From: an uncultured Bacteroidia bacterium
GTDB taxonomy: Bacteria; Bacteroidota; Bacteroidia; Bacteroidales; UBA932
DNA length: 6,352 nucleotides
Assembly (NCBI GenBank): GCA_902767355.1
Contig: CACXHG010000012.1
Span: 1-6,352 of the forward strand
Direction: 5' to 3'
In this document: positions 1 through 5,648 of the stretch, one piece after another
Position numbering within the stretch: position 1 is the first letter of the stretch
How the letters are laid out: each line of letters opens with the position of its first letter
Notes under the pieces: generated by a model
What the model was told of the DNA's origin: nothing
Seen by the model: only the letters and a program-made list of their open reading frames with translations
Databases searched by the model: none
Translations under genes and position numbers: made by a program

Positions 1-906
1 AACGTATATGCCAAGTTCGCCCGCGAATATATGGCTATGCCGGTCGTGGTCGGCCACAAGAGCGAGAGCGAGCGCTTCGCAGGCGCCATCGACACCCTCT
101 GCATCGAGGCCATGATGCAGGATGGCAAGGCCCTCCAGGCCGGCACCTCGCACTTCCTCGGGCAGAACTTCGCCAAGGCTTTCGACGTTAAATTCTCCAG
201 CAAAGAAGGCACCCTGGATTATGTCTGGGCCACTTCCTGGGGTGTATCGACCCGCCTGATGGGCGCGCTGATCATGTCCCACAGCGACGACAACGGCCTG
301 GTGCTGCCGCCCAAGCTGGCGCCCATCCACGTGGTGATGGTGCCTATTTATAAGACCCCCGAAGAGCGCGCCGCCATCCTGGAGAAGATGGACCAGATGA
401 AGGCGGAATGCCAGGCAGAGGGCCTCACGGTGAAGATCGACGACCGCGACAACCTGCGTCCCGGCTTCAAATTTGCAGAGTGGGAGCTCAAGGGCGTGCC
501 CGTAAGGGTTGCCATCGGCCCGCGCGATCTGGCTGCCGGCGTTGCAGAGGTCGCCCGCCGCGACACCCTCACCAAGGAGAGCCTGCCCGAAGACGGCCTG
601 GCTGCCCGCCTGAAAGCGCTGATGGACGAGATACAGCAGAATATCTACCAGAAAGCCGTGGACTTCCGCGCAGAGCACACCATCAAGGTAGATACCTGGG
701 ATGAGTTCAAAGAGAAGATAGAGCAGGGCTACTTCCTTCTCTGCCATTGGGATGGCACAGGCGAGACCGAGGCCAAAATACAGGAAGAGACCAAGGCCAC
801 CATACGCTGCATCCCCATCGACAGTTTTGTGTGCGAAGAAGAGGGCAAGTGCGTCTATAGCGGCAAGCCTTCCCACCGCCGTGTGATTTTTGCAAAGGCA
901 TATTAA
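1..906 (+). CDS. proS: Prolyl-tRNA synthetase, archaeal/eukaryotic type (5' part missing)
   Basis: This is the C-terminal 301 residues of a class II aminoacyl-tRNA synthetase that charges tRNA-Pro with proline in the cytoplasm. The reading frame is open from base 1, so the ATG at 31 is internal and not the start; family members are about 490-500 residues, so roughly 190 are missing. Visible in order are the end of the catalytic core with [14 protein letters not shown] (fragment residues 48-61), class II motif 3 as [12 protein letters not shown] (79-90, Arg85 the likely ATP-binding arginine), the anticodon-binding domain (about 107-205, with [19 protein letters not shown]), and a C-terminal zinc-binding-like domain with cysteines at 248, 270, 278 and 284, ending in the family's usual Tyr (AKAY). 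This architecture marks the archaeal/eukaryotic type without the bacterial-type editing insertion, as is usual in Bacteroidota. The DUF3078 gene follows after 7 bases, suggesting one transcript. The identification is secure. Confidence 0.97.
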   Translation, partial: NVYAKFAREYMAMPVVVGHKSESERFAGAIDTLCIEAMMQDGKALQAGTSHFLGQNFAKAFDVKFSSKEGTLDYVWATSWGVSTRLMGALIMSHSDDNGLVLPPKLAPIHVVMVPIYKTPEERAAILEKMDQMKAECQAEGLTVKIDDRDNLRPGFKFAEWELKGVPVRVAIGPRDLAAGVAEVARRDTLTKESLPEDGLAARLKALMDEIQQNIYQKAVDFRAEHTIKVDTWDEFKEKIEQGYFLLCHWDGTGETEAKIQEETKATIRCIPIDSFVCEEEGKCVYSGKPSHRRVIFAKAY

Positions 907-913
907 CAGAAAT

Positions 914-1819
914 ATGAAGAGATTTATAGCAATTGCCGCAGTGGCTCTGCTGACTGCGGCTGCTGCATCTGCGCAGGATGCCGCTCCCAAGCCGAAATAC
1001 TGGACCACAGAGGCCATCACGACCCTCAGTTTCAAGCAGACTTCGCTCACCGACTGGGCCGCCGGCGGTAATGGCAGCGCGGCGTTCGGCTCCACACTGG
1101 ACGCCAAGGCCAACTACGCAAAGGACAAGATAACCTTCAACAACCGCCTGCAGGTGGCCTACGGCTTTACCCAGACCTTTGGCGTCGGTTTCCAGAAAAA
1201 TGCCGACTACATACTTCTCAACAATGGTTTCGGCTATTCGCTGGGAGGCAAGTTCAGTGCAACTCTGGACTATTCTTTCAAGTCTCAGATAAGCCCCGGC
1301 TACGCCGGCAATATAGGCAGCGACGTGGTGTCCCGCTTTTTCTCTCCGGCAAATATGACCCTCGGTGCCGGTGCCACCTGGACCCACAAAGGGCTGTCGG
1401 TGACTTTCTCGCCGCTTACCGGCAATGTGCAGTTTGTGGCAGACGAGCTGCTGAGGACAAGGTATGGCAATGAGCCAGACCAGTTTGCCCGCTGGGAGCT
1501 CGGTGCCAAGCTCAGGGCCACGGCTGGTGCAGAAGTGCAGGGCCTGAAGGTCAACACCACCCTCGACCTTTTCTCCAACTACCTCAAGAAGCCCCAGAAT
1601 ATGACCGTGGACTGGACCCTGGCCATTATTGCGCCGCTCACCAAGTTCATCTCCTTCTCGCTCAACTGCCGCGCGATATACGACGACAAGATCAAGTTCA
1701 AACAGCTCAAGGATGCTTCCGGCGAGGTGATTACCGACGGGGACGGAAATCCCAAACTCTTCCCGGCCCTGCAGTTCCAGGAGATTGCCGGACTGACCTT
1801 CTCATATACCTTAAAATAG
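914..1819 (+). CDS. DUF3078 family secreted/outer-membrane protein
   Basis: This encodes a 301-residue exported protein of the DUF3078 family, found mainly in Bacteroidota and without an assigned function. The ATG at 914 is chosen because it opens a clean signal peptide: MKR, a hydrophobic alanine-rich stretch (residues 4-18), then a signal peptidase I site ASA|Q after residue 20. An upstream TTG at 890 would add eight residues before the signal and overlap proS, so it is less likely. The family hallmark is at residues 40-55, FKQTSLTDWAAGGNGS. The rest is rich in alternating aromatic and polar residues and glycine (for example LQVAYGFTQTFGVGF and the C-terminal GLTFSYTLK), suggesting amphipathic beta strands and an outer-membrane barrel; that topology is inferred. 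It lies 7 bases after proS and its stop codon overlaps the tilS start, so it is probably in the same operon as both. No Shine-Dalgarno sequence precedes it. Confidence 0.9.
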   Translation: MKRFIAIAAVALLTAAAASAQDAAPKPKYWTTEAITTLSFKQTSLTDWAAGGNGSAAFGSTLDAKANYAKDKITFNNRLQVAYGFTQTFGVGFQKNADYILLNNGFGYSLGGKFSATLDYSFKSQISPGYAGNIGSDVVSRFFSPANMTLGAGATWTHKGLSVTFSPLTGNVQFVADELLRTRYGNEPDQFARWELGAKLRATAGAEVQGLKVNTTLDLFSNYLKKPQNMTVDWTLAIIAPLTKFISFSLNCRAIYDDKIKFKQLKDASGEVITDGDGNPKLFPALQFQEIAGLTFSYTLK

Positions 1820-1821
1820 TG
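1817..1821 (+). other. Overlapping stop/start TAGTG joining DUF3078 and tilS
   Basis: The TAG stop of the DUF3078 gene (1817-1819) shares its final G with the GTG start of tilS (1819-1821). No Shine-Dalgarno-like sequence stands upstream; the preceding bases are AT-rich coding sequence (ATATACCTTAAAA). This arrangement is typical of stop-restart translational coupling, so TilS synthesis may depend on ribosomes finishing the upstream gene. The overlap is seen directly; the coupling is inferred. Confidence 0.6.
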
Positions 1822-3123
1822 CAGGCTGCCTTTGACAGAGAGCTGGCCAGGCTGCTCGGCGGCTGGCGCGGCACGCTGTTGTTGGCAGTAAGCGGCGGCG
1901 TGGACTCCATGACCATGCTGCACCTGGCGCTCCATTCCTCTTTGGGGCAGAAGTTTGCCGTTGCCCACGTGAATTTCTCGCTGAGGCCGGGCGACTGCGA
2001 CAAAGACGAGCAGCTTGTGCGCTCCACCTGCCAGAAGGGGGGCATTCCTTTCTTTACCAAGAAGTTTGATACACGCGCATACGCCGCCGAAAAGGGCCTT
2101 TCGATAGAGATGGCGGCCCGCGAGCTGCGCTACGGATGGTTCAGGGAGCTGATGGACGCGGAGGGCTTCGGCCGCCTGCTGGTGGCGCACAACAAGGGCG
2201 ATGCGGCGGAGACCCTGCTGCTCAACCTGACGCGCGGCACCGGTCTGAGGGGGCTGGCCGGCATAAGGGCTGCCAGCGGCCGCACGCTGCGCCCCATGCT
2301 CATTTTCTCCCGCGAGCAGATAGAACGCTATGCCGCAGAGCATGGCGTCACCTTCAGGGAAGACTATACTAACGCGGACATCGACATTGCCCGTAACCGC
2401 ATCAGACACAGGGTTTTGAATGAGCTTAGGGCCATCAACCCGTCTGTGCTGGACACCATGGCCGCCGAGATGCAGCGCTTCGCTCAGGCCCAGGCTGTGC
2501 TGGACGATGATTTGGAGGCGGTGCGCGGCCGGCTGTGCCGCGAAGATGGCGACGCCGTCTGTATAGATATCCGCGGTCTTGCGGCCGAGCCCCACGGCGG
2601 TTACTGGATCTACCGCCTGCTCGAGCGCTATGGTTTTAATGCGTCGCAAACAGCTGACGTGCAGCGCGCTGCCGACGCGCAGAGCGGCAAGGAATTCCTG
2701 AGCGCGACCCACCGCCTGATACGCGACCGCGAGTTTTTCAAGATTTATCCTCTCTCCGACGCCGCTGCCGGCAGGGTGGAGCTGGAGGTTTTCGACCGGC
2801 CAGAAGGCTTCGACCCCAAAAACGCCCCCGCAGGCGTGTTTTATGCCGATGCCGATGCCATAGGGGGCGCTCTGCAATGCCGCCCCTGGCAGCAGGGCGA
2901 CCGCTTCCGGCCGCTCGGGATGGGCGGCAGCCGCCTGGTGAGCGACTTTTTCACCGACCTGAAGCTGGACCTGGAGCAGAAGCGCCGCGCCCGCATAGTT
3001 TTCTGGGAGGATTCTTCCGGAGAGCACATCGTGGCTGTGGCCGGCATTGCCGCACCCCGCACAGACGACCGCTTCAAGATCACCGCTTCTACCCGCAGGG
3101 TCGCTGCAATACGTATTGCGTAG
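1819..3123 (+). CDS. tilS: tRNA(Ile)-lysidine synthetase TilS
   Basis: TilS uses ATP and lysine to convert the wobble cytidine (C34) of tRNA-Ile2 (CAU anticodon) to lysidine, so that the tRNA reads AUA and is charged with isoleucine rather than methionine. The 434-residue protein has the usual length and domains. The N-terminal PP-loop ATPase carries SGGVDS at 25-30, HVNFSLRP at 50-57 and AHNKGDAAET at 123-132, followed by LLLNLTRGTGLRGLAGI. RNRIRHRVLNELRAINPS at 192-209 is the family's conserved segment after the catalytic domain. The C-terminal TilS domain carries RPWQQGDRFRPLGMGG (355-370) and VSDFFTDLK (374-382). The GTG start is chosen because it is the first start available in this frame and the next ATG (1909) lies after the PP-loop. 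It overlaps the preceding stop by one base. One oddity is that AHNKGD departs from the more usual AHHxDD. The gene is normally essential and looks intact. Confidence 0.96.
   Translation: MQAAFDRELARLLGGWRGTLLLAVSGGVDSMTMLHLALHSSLGQKFAVAHVNFSLRPGDCDKDEQLVRSTCQKGGIPFFTKKFDTRAYAAEKGLSIEMAARELRYGWFRELMDAEGFGRLLVAHNKGDAAETLLLNLTRGTGLRGLAGIRAASGRTLRPMLIFSREQIERYAAEHGVTFREDYTNADIDIARNRIRHRVLNELRAINPSVLDTMAAEMQRFAQAQAVLDDDLEAVRGRLCREDGDAVCIDIRGLAAEPHGGYWIYRLLERYGFNASQTADVQRAADAQSGKEFLSATHRLIRDREFFKIYPLSDAAAGRVELEVFDRPEGFDPKNAPAGVFYADADAIGGALQCRPWQQGDRFRPLGMGGSRLVSDFFTDLKLDLEQKRRARIVFWEDSSGEHIVAVAGIAAPRTDDRFKITASTRRVAAIRIA
3106..3119. repeat. 14-base perfect palindrome upstream of the YfhO promoter
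   Basis: GCAATACGTATTGC reads identically on both strands. It lies in the last codons of tilS (encoding the end of ...AAIRIA) and ends 11 bases before the -7 element TAACTTTG, so it would cover about the -38 to -25 region of that promoter. It could be a binding site for a dimeric regulator. As an RNA hairpin it would have only a 5-bp stem with an ACGT loop and a short T run six bases further on, which is poor for a terminator. The palindrome is a fact; an operator role is speculation, and chance symmetry in coding sequence is possible. Confidence 0.35.
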
Positions 3124-3130
3124 ATTTTTA

Positions 3131-3138
3131 TAACTTTG
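3131..3138 (+). promoter_or_regulatory. Bacteroidota-type -7 promoter element TAACTTTG
   Basis: TAACTTTG matches the Bacteroidota sigma-ABfr -7 consensus TAnnTTTG at every fixed position. It sits in the 35-base gap between tilS and the YfhO gene, 20 bases before the ATG, giving a leader of roughly 15 bases. The -33 element (TTTG about 19-21 bases upstream) is not evident: the bases at that distance are part of a palindrome, and the nearest TTG (3116-3118) is too close. This is a likely start point for the YfhO-flippase unit, perhaps in addition to read-through from tilS. Confidence 0.5.
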
Positions 3139-3158
3139 CATGTTTTAATCGCATTGTT

Positions 3159-5615
3159 ATGAATTTCAAGAAAGACGTACTCCCTTATATCCTGATATTT
3201 GTGTTGTTTATCGCCCTGGCCGTGGCCTATTGCTATCCTGTGCTGCAGGGCAAGGTAATAGGCAATGCCGACGGCGTGAACGGCACGGCGGCGGTGCAGG
3301 AGTGCCTGAATTACCGCCACGCGGAGGGCGGCAATTCCTGGTGGACGGGGGCGCTGTTTTCCGGCATGCCCAACTATCAGATAGGAGGGGCGCACTACCG
3401 CTCGGAGAGGATCCTCAGGCCCTTCTACAACTTTTTTCACTGGGGCCACAGCAATCAGATCATGACGATTCTCTTTTACCTGATAGCCTTTTTCATACTG
3501 ATGCGGGCCTTCGGAGTGGGGAAGTGGGCTTCTGTGGCGGGGGCCATAGCGGTGGCGTTTTCTTCTTATTTTCTGATAATCATAGGCGCAAACCACGGCG
3601 GCAAGACCAGTTCGCTGGCCTGGATGACGCTGGTCGTGGTGGGGATGCTGCTCATCTATAAGAAAAAGTACGGCTGGGGGAGCGCCCTGGTGATGTTTTT
3701 TACCGCCATGGGCCTGACGCCCCACCCGCAGATGGCATACTACATCCTGCTGATGGCTGGCGTGCTCTGGTGTGCAGAGCTCTATATCCACATCCGGGAC
3801 AAGCAGATGAAGCAGTGGCTGGTGGCGACACTCATCTTTGCGGCCAGCTTTGCCATAGGGCTGGGCGTGACCAGCGCCAATGCCTTTGCCAACAAGGAAT
3901 ATATGACCCAGACGATGCGCGGCGGCCACAGCGACCTTGGTCAGGACGGGACTGAGGCGGCTAAGAGTGCAGGCGGTCTGGACATCGACTATGCCACCCA
4001 GTGGAGCTATGGCATAGACGAGACGCTCACCTTCCTGGTGCCCAACTTCATGGGCGGCAGCAGCAATTATGAGCTGGGGCGCGGCAGCGTGCTCTACAAG
4101 GACATGGTGGCCAAGGGCGTGCAGCCTTCGGCGGCAGCGCAGTTCTGCGCGTCGGTGCCGACCTACTGGGGCGACCAGCCCTTCACCTCCGGCCCGGTGT
4201 ATCTGGGCGCCATCGTATGCCTGCTGTTCGTGCTGGGTCTGTTCATTGTCAAGGGCCCCTACAAGTGGGCGCTGCTGGCGGCGACCCTGTTTTCTGTATT
4301 TCTGTCGTGGGGCTACCACTTTATGCCGTTTACCAAGCTGTTTTTCAATTGGTTCCCGCTCTATGACAAATTCCGTACGGTGTCTTCGATACTGGTGGTG
4401 GCCGAGATTACCATCCCGCTGCTGGGCTTTCTGGCAGTGAAGGAGGTTGCCGGCGGCAAGCTGGAGCGCAAGAGTCTGGGCAAGGCCCTGGCCTGGAGCG
4501 CCGGCATAACCGGCGGCCTGTGCCTGATACTGGCCCTCGGCGGCAAGGCCCTGCTGCCTTTTACCGGTCAGGGCGATGCCTATCTTGCCAGTCAGCTTCC
4601 CGACTGGTTTATGCCCATGCTGGTGGAGCAGCGGGCGGCGATGCTCTCTGCCGATGCCTGGCGCAGCCTGCTGTTTGTCGTGCTCGGGGCTGCCGTGCTG
4701 TGGTTTATGGCTTCCGGCAAGCTTAAGCAGACCTGGGCCAGCGCCCTGCTGGCGGTGCTGATTCTGGTGGACCTCTGGGGCGTGGACCAGCGCTATTTCA
4801 ATGCCTCTTACTTCCAGAGTCCGGTCCAGTTCGAAAACAATTTTGCCATACAGCCCTGGGAAAAGGAGATACTTGCCGATAAGGACCCCAATTTCAGGGT
4901 CTTCAATCTGGTGGGCGGCAATCCCTTCAACGAAAACCGCACCAGCTACCGCCTCAAATCCATAGGCGGCTATTCGGCCGCCAAGCTGCGTCGCTATCAA
5001 GACCTTATAGACCAGCATCTGGGGCAGATGCACATGCCGGTCATAGATATGCTCAACACCAAGTATTTTGTCACCGAGCAGGAGGGGCAGGCCGTGGTCG
5101 TGCCCAATGAGCATGCGCTGGGAAATGCCTGGTTTGCCGACAGCCTGTGTGCGGTCAAGGGCGCCGATGCAGAGTGCGCGGCCTTGATGCAGGTAAATCT
5201 GGCCAGCACCATGGTGGTGGACACCGATGCCTTCGGCAGCTATGTGGAGGGCTTTTCTCCGGCAGGCGAGGAAGCCCGGGTGCAGCTGACCAAATACCGC
5301 CCCGACTATCTCGAATATGACTGCAGCAGCCCGTCGGGCGGAGCGATAGTCTTCTCCGAAATCTACTATCCCTACGGCTGGAAGGCCACGATAGACGGCC
5401 AGCCGGCAGAGCACTTCCGCGCAAATTATACCCTGAGGGCGATGAACGTGCCCGCGGGAGAGCATCACATCCGCTTTGAATTCCGCCCGGACAGCGTGCG
5501 CAAGGGCGATACCATCTCGCTGGTGTGCATAGTGCTGATGTTCGGCATAATGGCGTTCTTTGCCGTGCGAGGCGTACTGGCCGCCCGCAAGGCAAAAGGT
5601 GCCACCGAAGCGTAA
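3159..5615 (+). CDS. YfhO-family polytopic membrane protein, putative GT-C glycosyltransferase
   Basis: This encodes an 818-residue inner-membrane protein of the YfhO family. In Firmicutes YfhO is linked to glycosylation of cell-surface polymers; no substrate is known to me for the Bacteroidota members. About 13 hydrophobic segments are visible in the first 540 residues (for example 8-28, 100-116, 122-142, 219-239, 348-364, 408-427, 501-518, 523-540). A soluble, presumably periplasmic domain (about 541-783) and a final membrane helix (784-806) follow. The first outer loop, GKVIGNADGVNG (31-42), places Asp38 where GT-C enzymes carry a catalytic acid, followed by WWTGALFSGMPNYQIGG (61-77). Further family motifs are GLDIDYATQWSYG (273-285), LVPNFMGG (293-300), TSYRLKSIGGYSAAKLRRYQ (595-614), MLNTKYF (631-637) and YYPYGWKATIDGQ (736-748). 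The ATG at 3159 directly precedes the first membrane helix; the frame stays open upstream inside tilS, but that extension has no family features. AUA is about half of its isoleucine codons. A flippase gene follows after 33 bases. Confidence 0.9.
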   Translation: MNFKKDVLPYILIFVLFIALAVAYCYPVLQGKVIGNADGVNGTAAVQECLNYRHAEGGNSWWTGALFSGMPNYQIGGAHYRSERILRPFYNFFHWGHSNQIMTILFYLIAFFILMRAFGVGKWASVAGAIAVAFSSYFLIIIGANHGGKTSSLAWMTLVVVGMLLIYKKKYGWGSALVMFFTAMGLTPHPQMAYYILLMAGVLWCAELYIHIRDKQMKQWLVATLIFAASFAIGLGVTSANAFANKEYMTQTMRGGHSDLGQDGTEAAKSAGGLDIDYATQWSYGIDETLTFLVPNFMGGSSNYELGRGSVLYKDMVAKGVQPSAAAQFCASVPTYWGDQPFTSGPVYLGAIVCLLFVLGLFIVKGPYKWALLAATLFSVFLSWGYHFMPFTKLFFNWFPLYDKFRTVSSILVVAEITIPLLGFLAVKEVAGGKLERKSLGKALAWSAGITGGLCLILALGGKALLPFTGQGDAYLASQLPDWFMPMLVEQRAAMLSADAWRSLLFVVLGAAVLWFMASGKLKQTWASALLAVLILVDLWGVDQRYFNASYFQSPVQFENNFAIQPWEKEILADKDPNFRVFNLVGGNPFNENRTSYRLKSIGGYSAAKLRRYQDLIDQHLGQMHMPVIDMLNTKYFVTEQEGQAVVVPNEHALGNAWFADSLCAVKGADAECAALMQVNLASTMVVDTDAFGSYVEGFSPAGEEARVQLTKYRPDYLEYDCSSPSGGAIVFSEIYYPYGWKATIDGQPAEHFRANYTLRAMNVPAGEHHIRFEFRPDSVRKGDTISLVCIVLMFGIMAFFAVRGVLAARKAKGATEA

Positions 5616-5622
5616 TTTTTAT

Positions 5623-5630
5623 TATCTTAG
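5623..5630 (+). promoter_or_regulatory. Weak -7-like element before the flippase gene
   Basis: TATCTTAG differs from TAnnTTTG at one fixed position and lies in the AT-rich 33-base gap before the flippase ATG, ending 18 bases upstream of it. No TTTG -33 element is visible at a suitable distance, where the sequence is GC-richer coding DNA. The flippase is more likely read mainly from the transcript of the preceding gene. Chance similarity in AT-rich DNA is a real alternative. Confidence 0.22.
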
Positions 5631-5648
5631 CAGATTAAATTTTACGCT

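Noticed and set aside
885..892. GATTTTTG resembling the TAnnTTTG -7 element just before the DUF3078 gene.
   Set aside because: It lacks the initial T, has no -33 element at the right distance, and encodes the conserved VIFAKAY end of ProRS.
890..913. TTG start eight codons upstream of the DUF3078 ATG.
   Set aside because: It would overlap proS and put MQRHINRN before a complete signal peptide that begins naturally at the ATG at 914.
1579..3141. A 520-codon open frame on the - strand opposite tilS and the end of the DUF3078 gene.
   Set aside because: Low-complexity composition, no domain, and full overlap with two well-supported genes; a shadow of codon bias.
2877..3158. A 94-codon upstream extension of the YfhO frame into tilS.
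   Set aside because: The extension is Arg/Pro/Gly-rich and is tilS sequence read in another frame. The ATG at 3159 sits directly before the first membrane helix and downstream of the -7 element.
2841..5468. An 875-codon open frame on the - strand opposite the YfhO gene.
   Set aside because: Its predicted product is rich in His, Arg, Gln, Gly and Ala with no recognisable domain, it spans the tilS/YfhO boundary and the promoter gap, and the + strand gene has clear family motifs throughout. Strong codon bias on the + strand removes stops from this antisense frame.
5624..5635. Small hairpin ATCT-TAGC-AGAT after the YfhO stop, considered as a terminator.
   Set aside because: The stem is only 4 bp and AT-rich, with no following T run; it also overlaps the possible -7-like element.
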